A DNA stretch of 12,761 bases from Aquirhabdus sp. (GTDB taxonomy: Bacteria > Pseudomonadota > Gammaproteobacteria > Pseudomonadales > Moraxellaceae): NCBI GenBank assembly GCA_030150595.1, contig JASLFQ010000228.1:1-12761 (forward strand), written 5' to 3'. Below the pieces are notes generated by a model. It made no database searches. It was not told where the DNA came from and saw only the letters and a program-made list of their open reading frames with translations. Position numbers and translations under genes: made by a program. Of this stretch, positions 6,615 through 12,761 are shown piece after piece (positions within the stretch are counted from its first letter, which is position 1; the number at the start of each line of letters is the position of its first letter).

Positions 6615-7148
6615 TTAATTCTGATCTGCGTCAGTTGCGTTGTCGTCTGCCGCATCAGATTGCTGAGTTGCTTTGCGCGCAGCGCGCCCTGCGGCAAATT
6701 CCTCAGGGCGGAGCTGGCGCGCGATTTTATCAAGTACGCCATTGATGTATTTATGACTTTCAGTTGCACCGAAATGCTTCGCCAATTCCACGCCTTCATC
6801 AATGACAATCGCGTACGGAATTTCAAGTCGTTCGCGCATTTCATAGATACCGAGCAGCAGAATCGCGCGCTCGACGACATTCAATGCCTCAAGTTCACGA
6901 TCAATCGCAGGGTCGAGAATCTCATCCAACGATTCATTGTAGGCAATCGTTTGGCTGAGTAATTCGTGATAGTAGACAATGTCCGTCTTGTTCATGTGAT
7001 TTTCAGCACGGGTACGCGCTTCGATCTCATGAGCAGGATTATTGGTCAATAGCCACTCATACAAACCCTGCATGGCAAAGCGACGTGCTTTGCGCTTTGC
7101 AGCGTAAGTAGTGGGATTGGCTTTGAAGCCGTTAGGTTGTAGGGTCAT
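6615..7148 (-). CDS. nusB: Transcription antitermination protein NusB
   Basis: NusB with NusE (S10) binds boxA RNA and takes part in antitermination of ribosomal RNA transcription. The all-helical core is recognisable from [17 protein letters not shown] (18-34) to [11 protein letters not shown] (138-148). It includes [16 protein letters not shown] (89-104) and the family signature region [17 protein letters not shown] then YINGVLDK (115-141). At 177 residues it is longer than E. coli NusB (139). The extra length is a basic N-terminal lead of about 17 residues and an Ala/Asp/Gln-rich tail (about 150-177) ending in many Asp residues. The start ATG at 7148 is four bases after the ribH stop. The gene sits between ribH and thiL, the usual position. 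Confidence 0.96.
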   Translation of the reverse strand: MTLQPNGFKANPTTYAAKRKARRFAMQGLYEWLLTNNPAHEIEARTRAENHMNKTDIVYYHELLSQTIAYNESLDEILDPAIDRELEALNVVERAILLLGIYEMRERLEIPYAIVIDEGVELAKHFGATESHKYINGVLDKIARQLRPEEFAAGRAARKATQQSDAADDNATDADQN

Positions 7149-7152
7149 TGCT

Positions 7153-7623
7153 TCAAATCGCCTTCAGCAAATTAACCATTTCAATCGCTGTCAGCGCAGC
7201 ATCCGCACCTTTGTTGCCTGCTTTTGTGCCTGCACGTTCAATCGATTGTTCGATGCTATCGGTGGTCAATACGCCGAAAATAACTGGCAAATTGTATTCT
7301 AAACCAACCACGCCCAAGCCTTTTGCGCTTTCGCCCGCGACAAAATCAAAATGCGGTGTGCCGCCACGAATCACTGCACCGAGCGCGATGATTGCATCGT
7401 ATTTGCCGCTTGCTGCGAGTTTTTTAGCAACCAAAGGCAATTCCCATGCACCTGGGGCACGGATGATGGTGACGTTTTTGTCTTCAACGCCATGACGTTT
7501 CAGTGTGTCTAAAGCGCCTTCAAGTAATGCTTCAACCACAAAGCTATTAAAACGTCCAACGAGTACCGCGTATTTGCCTTCGTTACCTTGGTGCAGTTGG
7601 CCTTCAATGACTTGAATGGTCAT
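7153..7623 (-). CDS. ribH: 6,7-dimethyl-8-ribityllumazine synthase
   Basis: Lumazine synthase condenses 3,4-dihydroxy-2-butanone 4-phosphate with 5-amino-6-ribitylaminouracil, the penultimate step of riboflavin synthesis. It is also called RibE in some species. The 156-residue product shows GRFNSFV (23-29), RAPGAWELP (55-63), [14 protein letters not shown] (82-95) and PVIFGVLTT then [12 protein letters not shown] (113-139). H91 of TPHFD is the predicted general acid/base, and R130 the phosphate-binding arginine. The ATG at 7623 has AAAGGA about eight bases upstream. The butanone-phosphate substrate is supplied by the gene just upstream, ribBX, 69 bp away, so the two consecutive pathway enzymes are probably coexpressed. 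Confidence 0.98.
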   Translation of the reverse strand: MTIQVIEGQLHQGNEGKYAVLVGRFNSFVVEALLEGALDTLKRHGVEDKNVTIIRAPGAWELPLVAKKLAASGKYDAIIALGAVIRGGTPHFDFVAGESAKGLGVVGLEYNLPVIFGVLTTDSIEQSIERAGTKAGNKGADAALTAIEMVNLLKAI

Positions 7624-7692
7624 GGTGTATTTCCTTTGATCAATTGAACAAGATGATGTTCAGTTTAAAAATTTGGTGTTAAGTGTAAACGC

Positions 7693-8817
7693 TTACGCTT
7701 TGTGCGCAGCAGTATTTGGTAGAACGTAATCAACAATTTCCAAACCAAAGCCAGACAGACCATTAAAGCGCAATGGTGAACTGAGTAAACGCATTTGTTG
7801 GACGCCAATATCGCGCAGAATCTGTGCGCCGACACCAATCGAACGATAATGCGCTGATGAGGCCGCCGCCACTGGTTGATCCAGTGTATCTAATGCCGTG
7901 CCAAAATCTACCGTTTCGCCCTGACTAATCCAAACCAACGCACCGCGATCACTGTCTGCAATAGTTTTTAGTGCTGAATCAACAGACCACGCAGGTTTGC
8001 CTTTGCAGTGTGCTTGAAGCAAGTCACGCAATGGATTCAAACCATGCACGCGAACGGTCGTGACGCCTTGTTTCGGATCGCCTTTTACGAGTGCAATATG
8101 GGTATCTGAGCTGCCGTGTTCTTTGTAGCGATGGAGTGTGAATTCGCCATGCGTGGTACTGAATGGCTGGGTGCTGACACGCTCAACAGTTTGTTCGTTC
8201 AACATGCGATATTGAATCAGATCGGCAATGGTGCCCATTTTAATGCCGTGTTTTGCGGCAAAAATTTCAAGGTCAGGGCGGCGCGCCATTTCGCCGTCTT
8301 CATTGATAATTTCACAAATGACCGATGCAGGCTCTAATCCTGCCAAGCGGGATAAGTCGCAACCTGCTTCGGTATGTCCCGCACGATGCAATACACCGCC
8401 AGGCTGCGCCATGAGCGGAAAAATATGACCAGGTTGAACGATATCAGCAGGTTTTGCCATCGGGGCAACAGCTGCTTGTACAGTACGTGCACGTTCAGCA
8501 GCCGAAATACCTGTGGTGACGCCTTGAGCGGCTTCAATCGACAGGGTGAAGTTCGTGCCGTGTGATGCACCATTGCGTTCAACCATCAGCGGTAAATTCA
8601 ACTGTGCACAACGCTCGCGGGATAAGGTCAAGCAGACCAATCCACGGGCGTGAGTAATCATAAAGTTAATATCTTCAGGGCGGACGTGAGTTGCCGCCAT
8701 GACTAAATCACCTTCGTTTTCGCGGTCTTCATCATCCATCAAGATGACCATACGACCCGCACGAATGTCAGCAACCAGCTCTTCTACTGTATTCAGTTTG
8801 ATGGTGTTCGATGTCAT
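7693..8817 (-). CDS. ribBX: 3,4-dihydroxy-2-butanone-4-phosphate synthase fused to a degenerate GTP cyclohydrolase II-like domain (RibBX)
   Basis: The N-terminal half (about 1-205) is a complete RibB, which turns ribulose-5-phosphate into 3,4-dihydroxy-2-butanone 4-phosphate plus formate. It has DDEDRENEGD (28-37), THARGLVCL (55-63) and HRAGHTEAGCDL (144-155), the metal and catalytic motifs. The C-terminal half (about 215-370) aligns with GTP cyclohydrolase II, and the ends match (SIGVGAQILRDIGV, 326-339; LSGFGLEIV, 354-362). The three zinc cysteines expected after VRVH are missing: the region 259-285 has a single Cys (C271). The EGRG-type catalytic stretch is also absent. It is therefore predicted to be a RibB with a non-catalytic partner domain, as described for RibBX proteins; GTP cyclohydrolase II should come from a ribA elsewhere. 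The gene starts at ATG 8817 with AAGG eight bases upstream and heads the rib-nusB-thiL-pgpA cluster. Many databases would name it ribBA or ribB. Confidence 0.93.
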   Translation of the reverse strand: MTSNTIKLNTVEELVADIRAGRMVILMDDEDRENEGDLVMAATHVRPEDINFMITHARGLVCLTLSRERCAQLNLPLMVERNGASHGTNFTLSIEAAQGVTTGISAAERARTVQAAVAPMAKPADIVQPGHIFPLMAQPGGVLHRAGHTEAGCDLSRLAGLEPASVICEIINEDGEMARRPDLEIFAAKHGIKMGTIADLIQYRMLNEQTVERVSTQPFSTTHGEFTLHRYKEHGSSDTHIALVKGDPKQGVTTVRVHGLNPLRDLLQAHCKGKPAWSVDSALKTIADSDRGALVWISQGETVDFGTALDTLDQPVAAASSAHYRSIGVGAQILRDIGVQQMRLLSSPLRFNGLSGFGLEIVDYVLPNTAAHKA

Positions 8818-9140
8818 GTAAAAGACCTTATGGCGATGTGCGTCATTTAGAAGCGAGATATTTAAGGAGTGTATTCTAGCTGATTTTTAAGCGTTTTGAT
8901 GATTTTTGTATGTTGGAACTGATGACTCTTAAGGTTTTTTATTAGAAGATAGTGCTTGGTTTTGTTTAATAATACTATGAATCTATTGATAATACTGGGT
9001 ATACATATTCGTGACAGATCAATGCTCATAATGGTTATATGATTGTCAAAATAGCGAGAGATATTCGCATGGTAAAGTCTTCATTCTGAGCGTATTAAGA
9101 TTCATATCTCCAAATGGGTGGATTGAACGTGGTGATTATT
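8818..9140. other. Divergent intergenic region between ribBX and the DUF2844 gene
   Basis: These 323 bp separate divergent genes and must hold both promoters. The DNA is A/T-rich. I see no convincing reading frame, no FMN riboswitch signature and no strong terminator. For the plus strand, GATAAT at 8988-8993 and a TTGTCA at 9043-9048 are the only promoter-like hexamers, and neither has a properly spaced partner. A short ATG frame starting at 9114 is in frame with the DUF2844 gene, but the signal peptide indicates the later start at 9141. Confidence 0.5.
8873..8878 (-). promoter_or_regulatory. Possible -10 element for the ribBX operon
   Basis: On the minus strand TAGAAT (complement of 8873-8878) matches five of six bases of the sigma-70 -10 hexamer and lies 55 bp before the ribBX start codon, a normal leader length. 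No good -35 hexamer is seen at 16-18 bp spacing; the best matches are three of six. The call is weak. Confidence 0.3.
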
Positions 9141-9596
9141 ATGAAAAAAACTTTATTATTATCATGTTTAATCATGAGCTTGCCTACGGTTGCATTCGCA
9201 GGACTTGGTGGAGGCATCGATTCATTTCAGAACGGCAGCAAGATCATTGCGATGCAGCATGCCAGTACCACATCTGCAAGTTCAACTTCTGCAAATTATT
9301 CTGCCCAGCAAATGCATGATGATTCTGGAAATTTGATTACTGAATACGTCAATCCGAACGGCGTTGTTTTTGCGCTGACTTGGCATGGATCCTTTAAGCC
9401 TGATTTGCACCAGCTACTGGGCGATTACTTCAAAACTTATATCTCCGTAGAGAGTGCATCGGCTGGGCGTCAGCCTCAAATTGTTGAACAGTCCCAAGTG
9501 GTTGTGATTTCTGAAGGTCGATTACGTAACTTTCACGGTAAAGCTTATATTCCTAATCTTGTACCGAGTAGTTTTTCATTGGATAGTTTGAACTGA
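9141..9596 (+). CDS. Secreted DUF2844 family protein
   Basis: A small exported protein of unknown function, here placed in the DUF2844 family from memory of its pattern. From the ATG at 9141 it has 151 residues: a classic signal peptide (KK, a hydrophobic core, then FA before GLGGG) with predicted cleavage after residue 20. The ATG at 9114 would add nine residues before the Lys pair and has no ribosome binding site, so it is less likely. The mature protein is typical of the family: a Ser/Ala/Thr-rich lead, EYVNPNGVVFALTW-type core (residues about 73-86), the segment PDLHQLLGDYF, and a C-terminal part ending in RLRNFHGKAYIP. No cysteine remains after signal removal. It is 16 bp upstream of the DUF3443 lipoprotein gene, its usual neighbour in Burkholderia and relatives, so the two probably act together in the envelope. 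No enzyme motif is visible. Confidence 0.85.
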   Translation: MKKTLLLSCLIMSLPTVAFAGLGGGIDSFQNGSKIIAMQHASTTSASSTSANYSAQQMHDDSGNLITEYVNPNGVVFALTWHGSFKPDLHQLLGDYFKTYISVESASAGRQPQIVEQSQVVVISEGRLRNFHGKAYIPNLVPSSFSLDSLN

Positions 9597-9612
9597 AGCG
9601 AAGGAGATCGCG

Positions 9613-10986
9613 ATGAGTCAGCAAAGATTTTTGACGCTACTTCTGGGCTTTATGGCAGTGGTTTTAGTGGGCTGCGGCGGTGGGGGCAATGGTACAAATG
9701 CATCTCCAGTGACAAGTAACTCCCCAACCACTGGTTCGCCATCCAATAATCCATCATCCACTCCAATGTTCAATTCCCCATCATCAACGACGCCAATTCC
9801 TTCTGCTACGGTCGCTGCCGCAGCCAATGTTGTTCCTTTGACGATTGATGAAGGTCCTGCTGCGGTCACGCCGCCCAATTCGGTGCCAGCGGTCGCAAAT
9901 CTGATGTATGTGACGTTGACCGTTTGTGTGCCAGGTACACAAACCTGTGCCACGGTGGATCATGTTCAGGTCGATACAGGATCGACAGGTTTACGCCTTT
10001 TTGCCTCGGCTTTACCTGCTAGTTTTACTTTGCCGCAACGTGTGGATGCCAATAATCACGCGTTGGTTGAGTGTGCACAGTTTGTCGATGGGTATAGTTG
10101 GGGACCATTACAAACCGCAGATTTACAAATCAGCGGTGAAACGGCGAGCTCGTTACCGCTTCAAATTATTGGTAGTTCAAGTTTCAGCACAATTCCTTCT
10201 GCGTGTTCCAATGTGGGGACTTCTCGGAATACGGTACAAAGTTTTGGCGCAAATGGAATCTTGGGTATTGCAAATGGCGCCCAAGATTGTGGTGCGAGTT
10301 GCCTTGCAACAAATTTAAATGGTACAGCGCAAAACAATTTGTATTACAGCTGTGCGACGTCGCAATCCTGTATCACCACCACAGTGCCGCTGAATGCGCA
10401 AGTACAGAATCCGATTTCTTTCTTCCCGATTGACAACAATGGTTCATTGATTGTGCTGCCAGCGATTCCAAGCATTGGAGCGCCGTCAGTGAATGGTTCT
10501 TTAGTCTTTGGAATAGGGACGCGCAGTAACAATGGTTTAGGCAGCGCCATCGCACTTCAGGTTGATCCAAATAACTTTGAGTTTACAACTCGATATAGCG
10601 GTGCTAATTATACGGAGAGCTATATTGATAGCGGGACGAATATTTATGCTGTTCCGAATCCCAATAATGCAATTATTGCGTGTAGCAGTAATGCGTCAGG
10701 CTTCTTTTGCCCAGCAACAACGCTTAATCTGACGGCAACTTTAGTGGGTACTAATTCCACAACCGCCACTGCGTTATTTAGCATTGCGAATGCCTCGACG
10801 TTGTTCAATCAGAATCCATATTACACAGCATTTAGTGATCTTGGCGGATCAAGCGAGACGGGTACGAGTCGAAGCTCAAATACATTTGCTTGGGGGGCGC
10901 CATTTTTCTTTGGCAAAACTGTGTTCACTGCCATTGAGGGAGCGACTACGCCGAGTGGCACCGCAACGCCTTATGTGGCATTCTAA
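9613..10986 (+). CDS. DUF3443 lipoprotein with a pepsin-like aspartic protease pattern
   Basis: A 457-residue lipoprotein: signal peptide with lipobox LVGC, lipidated Cys21 followed by Gly, so outer-membrane sorting is expected. A Ser/Thr/Pro/Asn-rich linker (about 27-65) precedes the globular part. The family match is DUF3443, of unknown function. The sequence shows VDTGSTGLRLF (120-130), NGILGIAN (214-221), GSLVFGIGT (295-303), YIDSGTNIYAVP (337-348) and FAWGAPFFFGKTVFTAIEG (425-443). These occur in the order of the pepsin landmarks: first D-T-G, the DGILGLA segment, the second D-T-G, and the C-terminal LGD-F-R-YYTVFD segment. D121 and D339 would be the catalytic pair. Ten further cysteines suggest disulfides in the periplasm or at the surface. 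Protease activity is inferred only. The start ATG at 9613 has AAGGAG six bases upstream. Confidence 0.85.
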   Translation: MSQQRFLTLLLGFMAVVLVGCGGGGNGTNASPVTSNSPTTGSPSNNPSSTPMFNSPSSTTPIPSATVAAAANVVPLTIDEGPAAVTPPNSVPAVANLMYVTLTVCVPGTQTCATVDHVQVDTGSTGLRLFASALPASFTLPQRVDANNHALVECAQFVDGYSWGPLQTADLQISGETASSLPLQIIGSSSFSTIPSACSNVGTSRNTVQSFGANGILGIANGAQDCGASCLATNLNGTAQNNLYYSCATSQSCITTTVPLNAQVQNPISFFPIDNNGSLIVLPAIPSIGAPSVNGSLVFGIGTRSNNGLGSAIALQVDPNNFEFTTRYSGANYTESYIDSGTNIYAVPNPNNAIIACSSNASGFFCPATTLNLTATLVGTNSTTATALFSIANASTLFNQNPYYTAFSDLGGSSETGTSRSSNTFAWGAPFFFGKTVFTAIEGATTPSGTATPYVAF

Positions 10987-11031
10987 TGTCTGAAATATCC
11001 AAGATGGATAAGTTGATAAAGGAGTGAATGA

Positions 11032-11274
11032 ATGAACAATGGATTGCGTGCTTTAGCCTTGGTGAGTATGGCTTGTAGCTTAGGTCTGACGGCTTGCAGC
11101 AAACAAGAGCCACCTAAACCTATCGTGAGCGATACTGGGCGTCCTGAAACGCGAAGCGTCGAAGCGGCTAATGCGATTGGGTATAATGGCACAGCTATGC
11201 GTCAGAAGCTCGACAAAGCATTAGATGCCAATGATGCGCAGACTCAAAAGATGGATCAAGCAGCGGGTCAATAA
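11032..11274 (+). CDS. Small lipoprotein of unknown function
   Basis: An 80-residue predicted lipoprotein that I do not recognise. It has a signal peptide with lipobox LTAC and lipidated Cys22 followed by Ser, which favours the outer membrane. The mature part of 59 residues begins with a Lys/Pro-rich stretch (SKQEPPKPI). It then has a polar region rich in Ala, Asp, Lys and Gln that is likely helical (about 44-78, for example MRQKLDKALDANDAQTQKMD). A strong AAAGGAG lies seven bases before the ATG at 11032; an ATG four bases earlier is in another frame and stops soon. It is 45 bp after the DUF3443 gene on the same strand and looks like the third gene of that cluster. Confidence 0.75.
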   Translation: MNNGLRALALVSMACSLGLTACSKQEPPKPIVSDTGRPETRSVEAANAIGYNGTAMRQKLDKALDANDAQTQKMDQAAGQ

Positions 11275-11375
11275 AACAGAACTCTGACTATGCAATGACT
11301 ACGCCGCTAACAGATAGTGACGTAATCTTTGATAGATTTTGATAATGTGCTGAATTCAAAGTATTCCAGATAATT

Positions 11376-12608
11376 TTATTCGTTTGGACGTCCTAAAATC
11401 TGCGCACGTGCGCGTTCAATGAGCTGTGCTTGGTCGCTACGTAAGCCACTGAGCCGCATCGCTTCATTAAGACCGCTGCTGTCATTTTCAGTCGATTGTT
11501 GCAAAGCACTTAAACTAAATTGGATCATCAGGCGCGATAGGTTGCTATCTGACGCATGAATGAGCACATCATTGGTTTTCGCTTGTTGAATCAACGCTGT
11601 ACTTTTCGTTGCCGAGTCGGATGCTTCGTCAACTTCAGTAATGGCTGTGCGCGTATGCAGCGCAAAACGCTTTTCAAGACGATTACGACGATAGACCGCA
11701 TCACTTAACAGGTTAATGAGCTGTGCCAATAATAATAAATGCCCTAACGCTGGCGTTGAACTTTGATTGACGCCCACCAAAGCACCATTCAATCCAAAAG
11801 GTGAAACGATACTGAGTTCGGTCGGCTCGCCGTCATTCGGCATATGCGCACCCAATACGCGAATCGCTTCTTCAAGGAGCTTTTGACATAGCGAAAAATA
11901 TTTTTGCGCGATCGATGGTGTTAGTGTCTCTAATAGAGATTTTGGGTCGTCGAAAGCGATGCGCAGTATGACGGGGTACGACGCGGGTGCTAGCGTAGAC
12001 GCAGTTTGTGCCTTCAGTTGTAAGCTTGGCTCTGGTGCGAGTGTTGCGCTATTTGTTTGATCAATAACGTCTGAAGCTGCTGCCATTTCTGGATCTGTTG
12101 TATCTGGTGAACTTTGGTTGGCAAACCATGCTGATTTCGGTCGTGCGACCACGCGATAAAGCAGCCACAAGAAAATATGAATTAAAAGCGATAATAAAAG
12201 GGGTAGCCATTGTAATCGAATGATTTCACCTAAGCTTGCTTCAGCTAAAGTGAGTTCAACTTGACCACTTTGTGTGCGATCTTGTAACAAAATTTGCTGA
12301 AATAACTGACCACTACGCGAAGGAGCGCTACCGCCTGTCGCTAATACGTGTCCATCTGCTGCCAGAATGCGCAATGACACAATGTCTGCACGTTCACTGT
12401 AGCGATTTGCCAGTAATGCCAAGGAGACTGTGTCCTGCCTTGCTACGCCCAGCGTGGCATCTTCGGCAAGCTGACGAATCAGTAATTGCCCCTGAGCATC
12501 ACGTGTGGATGCCAGTTGGTGCACAGAACCTTCAACAATAAGCGCAGTGTGAAGAGCAAAACTGATGGCGACGATAGTTGCAAATAGTCCTTGACGAGGT
12601 GCGTTCAC
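11376..12608 (-). CDS. Smp/AhpA (YtjB)-type inner membrane protein with a long C-terminal domain
   Basis: A 410-residue membrane protein. Segment 8-28 is a first transmembrane helix. Residues 29-132 form a periplasmic domain resembling E. coli Smp (YtjB), with QLLIRQLAEDATLGVA (41-56) and a region like the Smp stretch around LDAGVYDEQGDLIARSG. Residues 133-155 are the second helix. An Ala/Ser/Thr/Pro-rich linker (160-210) leads to a cytoplasmic domain (211-410) absent from E. coli Smp (214 residues). That domain has a layout reminiscent of class III nucleotidyl cyclases, but the metal-binding Asp motifs are not intact, so activity is not predicted. The start is GTG at 12608 with GGAG five bases upstream. 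It is divergent from serB, as smp in E. coli and ahpA in Pseudomonas are, which supports the family call. Function is unknown; a sensory or scaffold role is only a guess. Confidence 0.75.
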   Translation of the reverse strand: MNAPRQGLFATIVAISFALHTALIVEGSVHQLASTRDAQGQLLIRQLAEDATLGVARQDTVSLALLANRYSERADIVSLRILAADGHVLATGGSAPSRSGQLFQQILLQDRTQSGQVELTLAEASLGEIIRLQWLPLLLSLLIHIFLWLLYRVVARPKSAWFANQSSPDTTDPEMAAASDVIDQTNSATLAPEPSLQLKAQTASTLAPASYPVILRIAFDDPKSLLETLTPSIAQKYFSLCQKLLEEAIRVLGAHMPNDGEPTELSIVSPFGLNGALVGVNQSSTPALGHLLLLAQLINLLSDAVYRRNRLEKRFALHTRTAITEVDEASDSATKSTALIQQAKTNDVLIHASDSNLSRLMIQFSLSALQQSTENDSSGLNEAMRLSGLRSDQAQLIERARAQILGRPNE

Positions 12609-12683
12609 ACGAGCTCCGAGGCGTTAAAGGTAGAAATGTATTATGATTCGCCACATATTGTCACTCAAGTATGGCTTAGCGCA

Positions 12684-12761
12684 ATGCACGAAATCATTTT
12701 AATGTCATTTTTAGGGGCGGATCAGCCAAACCAGTTTGCCAGATTAATGGCAGTCTTGGCA
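12684..12761 (+). CDS. serB: Phosphoserine phosphatase, N-terminal part (truncated by the window edge)
   Basis: SerB catalyses the last step of serine synthesis. Only 26 codons are visible, beginning MHEIIL and containing FLGADQPNQFARLM, the first strand and helix of the N-terminal ACT domain in Pseudomonas and Acinetobacter-type SerB (family start M-R-E-I). The HAD phosphatase domain is outside the window. The ATG at 12684 matches the usual protein start but has no clear ribosome binding site. An in-frame ATG at 12636 would add 16 residues and has AAAGG five bases upstream; choosing it would leave only 27 bp to the divergent membrane protein gene. A TATTAT at 12639-12644 could instead be a serB -10 element, which would favour the later start. 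Confidence 0.8.
   Translation, partial: MHEIILMSFLGADQPNQFARLMAVLA

Noticed and set aside
8818..8960. FMN riboswitch upstream of ribBX
   Set aside because: The conserved G-rich blocks of that riboswitch were looked for and not seen, and the leader after the best -10 match is only about 50 bases.
9114..9140. Earlier ATG start at 9114 for the DUF2844 gene
   Set aside because: It would put nine residues ahead of the Lys-Lys of a clean signal peptide and has no ribosome binding site.
9618..9953. Minus-strand 111-codon frame opposite the DUF3443 gene
   Set aside because: It is antisense to a strong coding region with lipobox and D-T-G motif. Its low-complexity composition mirrors the Ser/Pro-rich linker on the other strand.
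11324..11340. Small stem-loop AATCT/AGATT followed by TTTT as a terminator for the lipoprotein cluster
   Set aside because: The stem has only five A/T-rich pairs, too weak to call. No other terminator is visible between 11275 and 11375.

Overview
The window joins an ordinary chromosomal region of a gammaproteobacterium, most likely a member of the Moraxellaceae (Acinetobacter or a relative), to one end of a Tn7-like transposon. The host call rests on three things: the collinear run ribBX, ribH, nusB, thiL, pgpA, glmU, glmS on the minus strand; the N-terminus of SerB at the right edge (MHEIIL then GADQPNQF), which looks like Acinetobacter SerB; and a divergent serB/smp-type pair. The species cannot be named from the sequence alone.

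Layout from left to right. Positions 1-1589 are the glmS-proximal (right) end of a Tn7-like element. It holds the 5' part of tnsB, running off the left edge, all of tnsA, and a short array of three TnsB-type binding sites that ends in a terminal TGT at 1589. Positions 1590-1684 lie between the element and glmS and contain the complete glmS terminator. The element therefore sits about 95 bp past the glmS stop codon, instead of the roughly 25 bp typical of Tn7. Positions 1685-5001 are glmS and glmU, which make glucosamine-6-phosphate and UDP-GlcNAc for the cell envelope. Positions 5096-8817 are pgpA, thiL, nusB, ribH and ribBX, closely spaced and probably one transcript. They cover phosphatidylglycerol synthesis, thiamine diphosphate, antitermination and riboflavin synthesis. 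The ribBX product keeps a complete DHBP synthase half, but its GTP cyclohydrolase II half has lost its zinc cysteines.

Positions 9141-11274 are a separate plus-strand cluster of three exported proteins: a small secreted DUF2844 protein, a DUF3443 lipoprotein and an 80-residue lipoprotein. The DUF3443 protein carries two Asp-Thr/Ser-Gly motifs, an NGILGIAN segment between them and a matching C-terminal segment, all in the order expected of a pepsin-like two-lobed aspartic protease. This cluster is the best candidate here for an undescribed envelope system.

At the right end, an inner-membrane protein of the Smp/AhpA type, with a long C-terminal domain that may be a degenerate nucleotidyl-cyclase fold, is divergent from the first codons of serB. 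The transposon's other genes and cargo lie outside the window, so nothing can be said about what it carries.
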